DNA of 64,000 bases, taken from contig CM064426.1 in NCBI GenBank assembly GCA_032690845.1, positions 41,968,101 through 42,032,100 on the forward strand, in the 5' to 3' direction. Positions 21,962 to 32,362 of this stretch are shown here, in pieces (the first letter of the stretch is position 1; each line of letters opens with the position of its first letter). A model generated the notes under the pieces. The model was not told the origin of the DNA. It worked only from the letters and a program-made list of their open reading frames with translations, and searched no databases. The stretch is from Eleusine coracana subsp. coracana. Taxonomy: Eukaryota > Streptophyta > Magnoliopsida > Poales > Poaceae. The position numbers were made by a program, and so were the translations under genes.

Positions 21962-22728
21962 CCGGTCAGCTTCTGAACATCCCTTTGAGAATTAGGTGGC
22001 CCCATATCAAGGATCGCCTTGATTTTATCCGGGTTAGCCTCTATACCTCATTTCGAAACGATGTAGCCAAGTAGCTTTCCTGAAGGAACCCCAAAAACAC
22101 ACTTCTTAGGATTCAGCTTCATCGAATAATGCCTCAGATTGTCAAAGGTTTCTGCCAGGTCAAAAAAAGTTCCTCGACGTTCCGAGTCTTGACAACGATG
22201 TCATCAACATACACTTCTATGTTCCAACCGATCTGAGTAGCAAGGCAACGTTGAATACCCCATTGGTAAGTCGCACCAGCATTCTTCAGACCGAAAGGCA
22301 TTGTGATATAGCAATAGGCGCCGAAGAGTGTTATAAAGGAAGTTTTAATCTGACCTTCGACCTTCAGGGATCTGGTGATAGCCTGAATAGGCATCCAGAA
22401 AGCTTAAGAGCTCACACTCGCCTGTTGAATCTATAATCTGATCAATATGAGGAAGAACGAAGGGGTCTTTAGGACAGACCTTGTTGAGATCGGTACAATC
22501 AACACACATCCTCCACTCTTTATTCTTCTTGGGTACAAGGCCTGGATATGCTAACCAGTCAGGATGATACACCTCCTTTATAAACTTAGCATCTAATAGT
22601 CTAACTATCTCCTTCTTCATGGCATCCTTGCGGTCTTGTGCGAACCTTCTAAGCCTCTGTCGAATGGGGGTAGCCCCAGGAGGTACCCTTAACTCATGCT
22701 CAATCTTTTCCCTAGGAACTCCCGGCAT
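21962..22728 (-). pseudogene. Element E reverse transcriptase
   Basis: The frame from 22728 has PGVPREKIEHELRVPPGA, then LVPKKNKEWRMCVDCTDLNK, then SFLDAYSGYHQI, with the first catalytic Asp in FLDAYSGY. A frameshift follows near 22390. The next frame gives TMPFGLKNAGATYQ and EVYVDDIVVKT, the catalytic pair. Catalytic residues are intact but the frame is broken at least twice. Confidence 0.9.
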
Positions 22729-23640
22729 GTCAGATGGTTTCCATGCAAAGATGTCCCTATTTTCCTGGAGGAAAAGAGTGAGCGCGAGTTCCTATTTCTC
22801 ATCGAGGTTGGCCCCAACATAAGTTACCTTATCAGAGTCCTCAGGATCGAGCATGATTTCCTTGGTTTGGATATCATTTGTCTAAATCTTGTCTTTGGTG
22901 GGATTTTTTGCTGGAGCTGTTGCTTCAGTCTGTTCCTCCATGCTGACTGCCTTCTGGATCCTCTTCTGGTCGGACAGCATCAACTGTTTATTGGCCATCT
23001 CACAACTCAGTACATCGCAATCGAAAGAATTTCGAAGATTAGAGTGGAGGGAGATTATCCTGTTCAGGCCTAGCATCTTGAGGGTGAGGTACGGATAATG
23101 CGGGACAGCCATGAATTTCGCCATCACCGGTCGACCGATGATAGCATGATATGCCGAGTTGAAATCCGCCACTTGGAAAAGAGTACGCTCAGTCCTGAAG
23201 TTCTCACGGGTTCCGAAGGTCACCGGTAGCCTAATTTGTCCAATAGGAATCAAAGACTTGCCAGGCACAATCCCATGGAAAGGTGAAGAACTCGGCTAAA
23301 GATCATTGACCGACAGACCCAGCTCTTTAAGAGTCTTGGTGAAGATTAAGTCCAAACTACTTCCTCCATCAATGAGTACTTTGTTGAACTTTACCTCCAT
23401 CATGGTAGTAAGTACCAACGGGTATCGACCCGGCTTCGGTATATGCTTGGGATGATCCGATTGATCAAAGGTGATTGGCATCTCAGACCACCTCATCAAT
23501 TGAGGCGCAGCTGGTTCTATCAAGTTGATCTCCCAAAGTTCTAGCTTCTGCTTGCGCTTGGACACATAGGCATCCGGGCCACCGAAGATGAAGTTGACTC
23601 CCTTGAGGGGCTCCTGGAACTCTCCTGAATCATCCTTGTC
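22729..23640 (-). pseudogene. Element E protease and linker
   Basis: The frame has VEFNKVLID-type sequence (KVLIDGGSSLDLIFTKTLKE) with the aspartic protease motif DGGSS, a stop at 23296, then IPIGQIRLPVTFGTRENFRT and DFNSAYHAIIGRPVMAKF, the second half of the protease fold. It lies in frame with upstream gag. It would process the polyprotein. Confidence 0.8.
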
Positions 23641-25590
23641 GCCATCTTTGCTATTGTGCCTCGGGGGAACTTTAGCTACCTTGAGTGCAGCTATTGCAAA
23701 ACCCTTCCGTCGATAGCAATCCTTCGCTTTGTGGTTTCCCTTTGGATGCCAAAGGCACGGGCCACTCAGCAGCTCATCCGTGAATGGTTGGTTTGTTCGA
23801 GGGTTCTTCTGAAGTTGGTCCGCAGTGTGAACCATGTTGTCAGACTTCATCTTCTTGTCCTTCTTGGAGGACTCGGGCTTGTCCGACCGCTTCTCCTTGC
23901 CTTTTCCCCGGATGTCATCTAATGCCGACTCACTAGATGCGAACTTGTCAGCGATCTCGAAGCACTCTTGAGCGGTCAGCTTGAGGTCATGATTCCTCCG
24001 ATCGATCTCTCGAACCAAATCATCGCTGCGGATCCCTCCTTGGAAGGCATTGATAATTCGTTGGTCCAGGACATTGGGGATCTCAGTCTTCTTAGGTCAA
24101 AATCGCCTGATGTAGTCATGAAGAGGTTCATTGGTCTTCTGCTTGATCCGAGTGAGGTCGAAGTGGTTGCCCGGTCGATTGTAGGTAGCTTGGAAGCTTT
24201 CTATGAGCTTCTTGTTGAGGTCTCCCCAAGACGTGATTGACTCCTCCGAAAGAGATGTGAGCCATATCCAAATGGCTGGATCTAGGCAGACCAGAAGGTA
24301 ATTAGCAATTACGTAGGAATCACCTCCAGCCGATTGAATCGCCGTGCTGTAGAGCTGCAGCCACTCTCGGGGGTTGGTCTGACCATCATATTTTTTGATG
24401 GGGACCAGCTTGAATCCTTTTGGCCATCGAGCTATGCGAAGCCTAGGGATGTAAGCTTTGATGCCATTGATCTCGTCGTCGATTGGCGTCGGCGACCGCC
24501 TATGCTAGTCTGGAGACGGAGTTGGACGGCGGCCGTGTCGTGGACCAACATCATCGTCATGACGATGTCGCCGATGGTCATTATCATTGTTATCGTGCTG
24601 ATCCCGATCATCATGTCGACGACGGTCATTGTGGTTTTCTCTTGGAGAAGGATCTTGACGCTCCTCTCATCAATTGTCCCGTAGGTCATCCCGTCGGTCA
24701 TCCGTTCATCAATCACGATGTTCTTCCTCATAGCATCGGTTGTCCCGAGCGCAATCGTCATAGTGAGAGTTGATGGTATCTCGTCCATCATGGATACTGA
24801 GAGAATTTCTTAGATCTTCACGCCTATGCCGACCTTGTGAAGATGCGTGACTAGAACTTGTGACCGACTGAGATTTTGCAGCCTCTTGAGCTGCAGCAGC
24901 CTTAAGCATAGCCACCACCTTCTGCATCGCAGGGGTCTAATAATTCGGATCGACCATTAGAGTGTCGAGCAATGTTTTGGCCCCGGTGATGTTATTCTGT
25001 GGAGTGTGGTAGACCTTGACGCCATCCACTTCGAGGTCTGGACCGAGATCCAATCGGCGTGTGTTGCGTGAACCACGCGACCCTCTGGGTCAACGGCGGT
25101 GACCGACCGATAAGTCATCAACTGGAGGGTTCTCCTCCAGTTGACCTCCTTCGGCTAATTGCTTCGGGTGGCCATCGACGTGGTTATCTTCTTGTTCACC
25201 GTCTTTGTCACCATCTTGGTCTCCATCCGCAGGATCTGCTATATCCACCATGTTGACAGTATGGGGATATGGGTAAGCGGATCCGACCAAGTCCTCATCA
25301 AAGGACCGATCCGATTTTGAATCATTCCCGAAGGAAGGACCTTCTTCCTCAGATCCGAGTGGAACCAATGCAGGGATCATGTCAGACGAACTCGGTGATC
25401 GCGCCATAGAGACGGTTGCAGCCGAGTCGGATCTGTGGTTTTCCAAACCTAGGGCTCTGTTGTCGCCGACTATGAAGTGGAGCGATCCAAAGGAGATCTT
25501 GAAGTCTGGGGAGTACTGAATGATGGGAATTTCAGCCATCGTAGTCGACGGGGAATCCCGGCGCGCCTTGTCCCCTTCCTGGCGCGCCAA
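23641..25590 (-). pseudogene. Element E gag
   Basis: Starts close to the primer binding site (around 25590-25540, PIIQYSPDFKISFGSLH) with an acidic N-terminal region. The retrotransposon gag core lies at about 24425-24000 (FKLVPIKKYDGQTNPREWLQ, WDLNKKL-type block, ESFQATYNRPG). It is broken by a stop near 24098 (YIRRF-stop-PKKTE). A zinc-binding segment follows, CLWHPKGNHKAKDC, a variant knuckle with His at the second position. Several frame breaks lie between 24430 and 25090. Confidence 0.8.
25575..25590 (-). other. Primer binding site, element E
   Basis: The minus strand reads TTGGCGCGCCAGGAAGG from about 25590. This GGCGCGCCAGG form follows the LTR in grass Tat/RIRE2-type elements; I recall a tRNA-Arg primer but cannot confirm it. 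Confidence 0.6.
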
Positions 25591-25591
25591 C

Positions 25592-25985
25592 TATCGAAGG
25601 TTGAGATCAACAGTAAATATATAGGGCTACGTCGAGACTAAGAACTATGATGGTAACACAAGACACCGAGTTATACAGGTTCGGGCCCTCTCGTTGAGAG
25701 TAAAAACCCTACGTTATGTGTTCTGTGTATTGTATTGATGTTGTGAAACTTGTGTTTCTAGTTCTAGCTGTCCCCTAAGGGGGTACCCTGCCGCCTTATA
25801 TATCCGGTCGGCAGGGGGGGGGGGGGTACATGAAGAGTCCTAGTCGTAATCCACAAGGATTTACATAGAAAGTCTATCTCTAAATGCCTTGTGCTCCAAG
25901 TCGAGTCGGTCAGCTTCCATGTTGATGAAGTACCCAGTCAGCTACCGACTTAGTCTTGTCTGTGGTGAATAGGCAAATACTTCTA
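25592..25985 (-). repeat. Element E 5' LTR
   Basis: About 394 bp between the primer binding site and SIRE-type LTR sequence. The minus-strand end reads CAACCTTCGATA, where CA has probably mutated to TA. It contains a TATA region and a 12-13-base G/C run near 25806. The outer boundary is approximate. Confidence 0.7.
25794..25805 (-). promoter_or_regulatory. TATA box in element E LTR
   Basis: The minus strand reads GGATATATAAGG, placed about 200 bp before the LTR end. Confidence 0.5.
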
Positions 25986-27578
25986 AAAACAACTAATTAA
26001 AACAATTAGTTCTGACAAGGGCCGGACTAAGACGCAAGTGTTGGCATCTAAGTCCAGGCTGGCATCTTAGTCCGATAGGTTAGCATTTAGGTCCAGATCC
26101 TGCACACGACAAATTATGGAACAAGCTCTAGATTGATTTCTATGGTGCAATAAATTTATCAGGACCTAGAGACAACTAGTAGCAAGTGCAAGCAAGCTTA
26201 AAATAGTACAAGATAGCTAGGGAACAAGCTACACAAGTGATATTAGAGAGACACAATAATGTGGCATAAATAGTGAAGTAGAGAAATAAGAGCAAGAACA
26301 AGCACACAAGACACAAGGATTTGTTCATTGAAGTTGAGTCCCACAAAGGAACCTACGTCTCCGTTGAGGAGTCTACAAAGGATCAGATCGCTCTCAACCC
26401 TAGAACCTCTTCCAAGCAACCACAAAGGTCAAGCTTGGGTTTTCACTATTAATCCTTTGCAAGGAGGGCAATACAAACTTCCTGTGTCTTCAACCACAAG
26501 CTTGGGAGCCCCGGGCGACGCCTAACCGTCTAGGGGATGAGACCCCAAGAGTAACAAACACAAGCAATACCAATCGTGAAGAGAAACTGAAGTGCTCTAA
26601 TGCAATATGAGGTGGCTCACTCAAATCCTCACAAATCTCCTCTCAATCCTTCAAGACTCAGAGTAGCAAGCTTGGGGAGAGTTGGAAAAGCTCTTGAGTG
26701 CTCAGATGTGTTTTTCAGCCTAGTGGAGTGGCCACTTGAGCAATGGGGACAAAAGGGTGTATTTATTGGAGGGGAGAAGAAAAAAGCCATTGGGGGGTGT
26801 CAGACCCGGCCTAGTCCGATATCGGGGCCCAGACTAGTCCGGCCCTGCAGTTCAAAAATAACACAGATGCTCAACCCAACCCCAAAAAAGGCTAAGTGTT
26901 AGTGACCCGGACTAGTCCAGAAACACCCGGTTTAGTCTGGATCAAGCTGCTCCCCGAAGGAAAACCTTTCTGGAATGACCCTGACCCGTCCCAGTCCGGC
27001 AAAAGCCGGCTTAGTTCGGATGGGTCATCAACCCGACCTAGTTTGAAACTAGCCGGCCTAGTTCGGATCAACCCATGATCAGACCAAAACACTCCCGGGT
27101 TTTGATCTGATCCGGCTTAGTCCGGTAGGTGCCATCCTAGTCCGTATTTCTCTGTTCCCAGCTTAGTCCAGATTTTGGCGTCTTAGTCCGACCAGTCCGA
27201 TTCCAGAACCAAACATGCTATGTTTTGGACCAAGCTGGCTTAGTCCACTCGATTTTGGACTAGTTCATGTCCTAGAGAAATTCAGAGGAAGTTAAGGGTT
27301 TGGGAATGCAATATGGTGTTAGAAATTAGAGCACTTGGTCAATTTTACCACTTTCTTTGTTGTGTCCCTCTTGATAGTACGGTATACCTATGACTCAAAA
27401 AGTAAGAATAAGATCTAGGAGTCATCGGTTCCCTTCTTCCATTTTCATTTTCATTTTTGAGGGTCGTCTTTGATTTACAAAATATTCGCCCTGCTCATAT
27501 ACTTAGCAATATCATTAGTCCTTTAATTGTTCGTCATCAATCAACCAAAACCCACACGGAGGCCTAGATGCACATTCA
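25986..27578 (-). repeat. Element C 3' LTR, SIRE/Opie-like
   Basis: The minus strand starts TGAATGTGCATCTAGGCC right after a polypurine tract and runs to about 25986, where it ends against element E's LTR at TGCCTATTCACC, just short of the expected LTR end. It contains many copies of an AGTCCGG motif (26815-27260 and 26028-26095). The layout matches what I recall of Opie/SIRE-type LTRs in grasses. The partner 5' LTR lies outside the window. Confidence 0.75.
26815..27260. repeat. AGTCCGG motif array in element C LTR
   Basis: Roughly a dozen degenerate copies of GGACTAGTCCGG/AGTCCGG at irregular spacing, many in palindromic pairs. Related motifs recur at 26028-26095, 29690-29880 and 30285-30395. 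Confidence 0.7.
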
Positions 27579-27596
27579 ATCCCCCCCCCCCTTTTG
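27579..27596 (-). other. Polypurine tract, element C
   Basis: The minus strand reads CCAAAAGGGGGGGGGGGAT, directly before the LTR start TGAATG. It primes plus-strand DNA synthesis. Confidence 0.75.
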
Positions 27597-28098
27597 GTGA
27601 TTGATGACAACCAATTAAAGCTTACATTTAAGATAAAAAGAATTTTGATTCCAACAAATATATGCAGAACTCCCCCTAAATTTATGCATCAATGATTCAT
27701 ACAACAACAGTTCATATGCATACTAGAACATCAATTTTGAGAGCTCATTCATATATTTCTTGCAATCATGGGGCGCCTAACAAGTGTGATCAAGTGATAT
27801 ACATGAGTGAATAAAAAACAAGTGCATACAAATAGTCAACCATCATCGATCATCAACACATAACATCCATAGAGCATAGTCATTACATAAAGATCACTAA
27901 TATGTCTTACAAGGTCTTACATAAGAAAATGATGACATAGAGGCACCACACATAGTCTTAACAATAAAATTTTTCAAAAATAAAATAAGTCCATGATCAA
28001 GTCCACTACTAGAGATAACTTTCTTTTACCTCTTTGGCATTAAGACACCAAAAAGGAAAAAGAGTGGTGGAAGAACTCGGACACTCGCTCCCATCATA
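27597..28098. other. Element C 3' untranslated region
   Basis: AT-rich sequence between the 497-codon frame and the polypurine tract. No gene seen. Confidence 0.6.
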
Positions 28099-29592
28099 CT
28101 AACTACCACTAGGCTTACCCTCATCATCCTCATGGCCATTTCCATCCCGATCACTCTCACCTTCACTTGCACCAACAGCACCGGTAGCCTCCTCTATGTC
28201 CCTCTCGATGATGCCTAAGTATTCACGGTGTTCCCTAGTGAAAGAAAGAGCGGGATGCTCATAGTGGTGTGGGGGAGAGTCATCGTAACTGGAATCGGGT
28301 GGAGAACTAGCTGGGCTAAAGTTGTACTTGGTAGAGAGTTGCTTGAGGGTCCTTGTGTTCTTCTTCCTTTCTCTCCTCCCATTGTCTAGCTTCATGTTGG
28401 CATCACGTCCAAGACAAAACAAGCTGGATAGGAACTTGAAGAGAGTTTTGCTACCTCTAGAAGAAGATGGAGCAGCTGAACTAGAGCTCTCACCTCTAGT
28501 AGACCAGGAAGAAACTGGCTTCTGAGGCCTCAAGGTCTTGTGAGGCACATCCTTGACAAAGGTGAGATCGCTAACTTCCTCAATCATCTTCATAATGTAG
28601 GGTCCATAGCAGCAAGGCCGAGCCGGAGTGATGGATATGGCATAGATCTCTTCCCAAATGAAGTCAAAAGCATTGAACTTTTCTTTCCCTCGAAGCCTAG
28701 CAAGCAAGTTCCACAAGTTGGTGGGAACAAATGATGCATCTCCATATCTAGGGCCATGGGTCTTCCTCACACATCGGTTGAGAACCATGAAGAAGGGAAG
28801 GAAGCCATGAACATTTGGAGGAGCCGCTACAACTCCTCTCTCATACATGGAAAACATGTCATCTAGGCTCATCACTGTATCCTCATGAATGCGCTTGGAG
28901 GACTTGAGGCTTTGTTGGAGACCAAGAATGCTAGCAAACCTCTTGTAGGTGATGGTGTATTTCTCACCGTTTGTCATCCATGTCAACTTGGGGTTACTAC
29001 CGCTAGTGGTGAAGTAGACAATGGACAAAAATTGAGTGATTACTTCCTTGTTCCATGGGTAGGAGAGAGCCATCAAGTCATACACACCATGGTTCTTGCA
29101 AGCTTCTGCCACTTCTATAAACTCTGGGATGCCTCTATTCTCCATATAGTCCCAATCAATCCACTGAGCCTCAATCAAAAGAGTTACCATGTGGAGGTAG
29201 GCAGAAGAGTAGAAATCCACATGAAAATGACTCCAAAATCGAGGATCAAAGGATTCCCTAGGCTTATCATACAGATCATCATCTCTCATAGTTGTTGCTG
29301 TAGAGATGTCCTTGGTATAGTATTTGATTCTTCTAGGATGATTGGGGTCCTCAAGCGGTGGTGCCATGACAGGAGGACCTATCTCCCCCTGAGGGGGTGC
29401 CTGCTGTTGTTGTGGGACATCCGCAATTGGCTGCTCTTCAATGATATCATCATCATGGTGGTGCAAGAGAACATCTCCGGTTGCCGCACTACTGCTGCTA
29501 CCTCCACGGGTAGACTTGGGTTTAGGGCGACGTTGATAGCCAGATATGTCCACACGCTTCTTGCCCTTGCCCTTGTCTCCATCACCGGCCAT
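28099..29592 (-). CDS. Extra 497-codon open frame downstream of pol in element C
   Basis: An uninterrupted ATG-to-stop frame in the sense direction of element C, between its pol end (30654) and its LTR. The N-terminus is basic and low-complexity (KGKGKKRVDISGYQRRPKPK). A globular middle at about residues 95-340 contains FWSHFHVDFYSSAYLH, QWIDWDYMENRGIPEF, YPWNKEVITQFLSIVYF, YTITYKRFASILGL and HGFLPFFMVLNRCV. The C-terminus is acidic and Ser-rich (ESDRDGNGHEDDEGKPSG). I see no signal peptide or clear membrane segment, so it is not an obvious envelope protein although it sits where SIRE elements place one. The middle resembles the putative plant transposon protein domain seen in grass retroelements; this is from memory. 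It is the longest intact frame in the window. Confidence 0.75.
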   Translation of the reverse strand: MAGDGDKGKGKKRVDISGYQRRPKPKSTRGGSSSSAATGDVLLHHHDDDIIEEQPIADVPQQQQAPPQGEIGPPVMAPPLEDPNHPRRIKYYTKDISTATTMRDDDLYDKPRESFDPRFWSHFHVDFYSSAYLHMVTLLIEAQWIDWDYMENRGIPEFIEVAEACKNHGVYDLMALSYPWNKEVITQFLSIVYFTTSGSNPKLTWMTNGEKYTITYKRFASILGLQQSLKSSKRIHEDTVMSLDDMFSMYERGVVAAPPNVHGFLPFFMVLNRCVRKTHGPRYGDASFVPTNLWNLLARLRGKEKFNAFDFIWEEIYAISITPARPCCYGPYIMKMIEEVSDLTFVKDVPHKTLRPQKPVSSWSTRGESSSSAAPSSSRGSKTLFKFLSSLFCLGRDANMKLDNGRRERKKNTRTLKQLSTKYNFSPASSPPDSSYDDSPPHHYEHPALSFTREHREYLGIIERDIEEATGAVGASEGESDRDGNGHEDDEGKPSGS

Positions 29593-30653
29593 GTTTCCTG
29601 AGGGATATCAATTCAATAGATGAGAATTGATGAGAAGGCGAGATCGAAAGATACTCAACCAAACAAATGATGAAGTGCATGCTGTCAGGAGGTAGACTAA
29701 GATGCCACAGGGACGGCCTAGTCTGGGTACTGATAGGATAAACTACAAAACTTGTTATCCTAAGTATCCAGAAGGGGTAGAGAGATGGTGCATTGAGCTA
29801 AAGCAAGAAACAAGGTTAATGATTGGTAGTACTCGGACTTGGATGGGACAGAGCCATCCTAGTCCGGGTCCTGTCAGTGCCGAACCCTAACAAGTGCTAA
29901 CAACTCGACCAACCTACATTCTCTAATCATATGAAGTACTAGGTACACAAATGATGTCATTGGGCACATCTACACCATGTACATTGCAAAAAAAATCCTA
30001 GGGCATCTAAGGATTGAAGGAAGAACAAGGAGGAGGCCCTAGGTACCTTGAGGGAAGGGGAGGATAGCCTCAAATCAATGAGGGAACCGGACTTGGCCGT
30101 GCCTCCAGGAGATGCCCCCCCCCCTAGAAACTTGGTCCACTTGATTGATGGGGGAGGAGATTGCCGGAGGGGAGCTCCCGGTCGCCTTGCTCACCATTGA
30201 AGATAGAGATAGTGAGTTGGAGAGGAAACGGATAAGGTTTGAACGAAGGGGTAAGTCCCAAACGGTTATAAGTAAACCCGATGCCGGACTAAGACACTAG
30301 GGTTGGCGTCCTAGTCCGGCTTCTGACTGAAGCTCGCAGAAAATGAGAGGGCTGGACTAAGATGCCGACAGGGACGGCTAAGTCCGACAGCTGTTGATAC
30401 AGAGAGCATATATATGGGCAGAATTTATCTTTTAGATAGAGAGATCTTGTTGATCATATTGGACATAGTTTTTCAAAATATTGATTCATTAAGTGAGACC
30501 AGCAAACAATCAAACAATAATGGTCACATTCAAATCAACATTATACAAGAAATCAAATTCAAATGGTTTTCAAAGATAGACAAATAATCAATGTTTTGCA
30601 ATCCTTTTTCTTTTGTAAACATCTATCCTATGCCACATCAAGTGTGCAACCTT
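29593..30653. other. Element C spacer between pol and the 497-codon frame
   Basis: No open frame of note. Two clusters of AGTCCGG-type motifs lie at 29690-29880 and 30285-30395, and there is a C run near 30117. Confidence 0.6.
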
Positions 30654-31406
30654 TCAAGCCACATTCCTAGAATCAATGATATTTAGCTCATTCCTAAGCT
30701 CATAAAATATTTTCTCATCTAGTGGCTTGGTGAAAATATCGGCCAATAAGCTTAAATGCAGAGCCCTTTGGATACCAAAGCCCTAGGTTGGGAGTATGAA
30801 CCAAATATTGCATAATTGTTTTAATGGCTCTTAAATAGCACTCTTCAGGAGCAGCTTGAAACCTTGCACAGATACACACACTAAGCATGATATTGGGCCT
30901 AGATCCAGAAAGGTAAAGCAAGGATCCAATCATGGAGTGATATACCTTTTGATCTGCCACTTTGCCTCCCATGTCGAGGTCGAGCTGCCCATTTGTGGCC
31001 ATGGGCGTCTTGATGGGCTTGGTATTCTTCATATCAAACTTTTTGAGAATATCTTGAGTATATTTTGTTTGACTTATGAATGATGAAAACCGAGGAAGAA
31101 TGATACTTCACCCATCATAGACATCTCAAACCTCTTGGTCATGATAGAACTAAACTCATCACAAAAAGCTTTGTTAGTAGAACCAAAAATTATGTCATCG
31201 ACATAAATTTGGCACACAAATATATTATTATCAATTCTTCTTGTGAATAGAATGGAATCGGCTTTGCCAATATTAAAACCATGATTAATAAGAAAATCTC
31301 TAAGGCATTCATACCATATTCTAGGTGCATGCTTAGCCCATAGAGCACTTTTTTGAGTTTAAATACATGGTTAGGATATTTTTCGTTTTCAAAGTCGGAC
31401 GATTGA
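30654..31406 (-). pseudogene. Element C RT/RNase H, 3' part
   Basis: The minus strand has FKLKKVLYGL near 31370, an RT active-site block (QIYVDDIIFGSTNKAF near 31190), MSMMGEVSFFLGF, then IGSLLYLSGSRPNIMLS and LGLWYPKGSAFKL. It then jumps by deletion to the RNase H tail LADIFTKPLDEKIFYELRNE and stops at 30654. Most of RNase H is missing. The frame resumes on the other side of element B at 51549. Confidence 0.85.
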
Positions 31407-32362
31407 TGTTGGTTGTAATTACGGACCTACTTATATATTGCAAGAGGACGGTGTATAATTGTAGCTCTTTTTCCCTCAGAGTATTCCAAGGTTATCGAAT
31501 CCACAAGGAACGAGCAGAATAATTACTATTGAAGGGTTACTAACAAATTGCAATGGGTTGGTTGACAGTGAGAGAGTGGAGGGTCAATGTTATTGAAGAA
31601 GTAACAGGATAATAAAGGATTCTCTCCTTAGGATTAGTTCACTAGCATGCAACCTTATTCTTATCAACTCAAGTGATGACTCTAATATTCTACAAGACAT
31701 GGTGGTTTCGTTCACCCCGGCTGTCACTACAGAGGCTATTAGCTCCCCACTGGTTTCTTGCACTATGCAATGGGCAAAAGTGTATTGGCCGATACACTAA
31801 TGAAAAGGATAGATAGATGTGCAATTAAGTTCATCACATAGACTAAATTCATCGAGAGAGTTTCAATAAGTATGAAAGTTACGTGACCAGATCCCCGCAC
31901 CGAAGAATAGAATATGAGACTACTCGCTCATCCTTCCGCTAGACATAGTAGGGGGATGAGAAATAGCGCTGGAATGCGCACGAGCCGATTGGCGCGGCCT
32001 CCCTTCTGGTGGATCTCGTCGATGTTGACCAACCTTCACCGCCAATATCCTGGAACCCTAGTTCTAATAATTGATTCTCGTGATTGTTGTCCACTCTGCT
32101 GTGCCCCCTTGGCCCTAGATAATTATCTTCCTTCTATACTTGACGGGATTAGGTCAACCTCCACCGACTCCAACTCATACTGGGCTGGGCCTTCATCTTT
32201 CTTGGATCGGGTCATGTTTTTGTCATCTTTTCTTTCCGCACCGATCGGTGCAGGCCCGCGCTGATCGCGCGGCTCCACATCTGGCCCATCTTCGTTGCTC
32301 TTTAGTTCTTTATCCATAATTGCCCTGTTTTACACCTGTTTCCTGTGATTACATCCAAAACA
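31407..32362 (-). repeat. Element B 3' LTR
   Basis: 956 bp, plus-strand ends TGTTGGTTG and CCAAAACA. It pairs with 50582-51548. It contains GCACCGATCGGTGC and related palindromes at 31984-31996 and 32238-32272. Confidence 0.9.

Larger units (their letters stand above)
18162..25985 (-). mobile_element. Element E: Ty3-gypsy element of Tat type, 3' LTR missing
   Basis: On the minus strand: 5' LTR (about 25985-25592), primer binding site, gag, protease, RT, RNase H, a second RNase H and integrase, then a downstream region holding an opposite-strand gene. A second RNase H after the usual one, and extra genes between pol and the 3' LTR, are known hallmarks of the plant Tat lineage. No 3' LTR is present on the left; the element ends against fragment F near 18162. 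The outer edge of its LTR does not begin with TG, so both ends may be eroded. Confidence 0.85.

Noticed and set aside
24334..24791. Overlapping frames on both strands of about 100 codons, rich in Met, Thr and Ile or in His and Asp
   Set aside because: Shadows of element E gag in a region of short repeats (GATCATCATG-like).
28099..29592. Host cellular gene unrelated to retroelements
   Set aside because: Its position between pol and the polypurine tract of element C and its orientation fit an element gene; no introns or separate promoter are evident.
28885..29601. 238-codon plus-strand frame opposite the 497-codon frame
   Set aside because: Shadow of the minus-strand frame; its composition lacks protein-like features.
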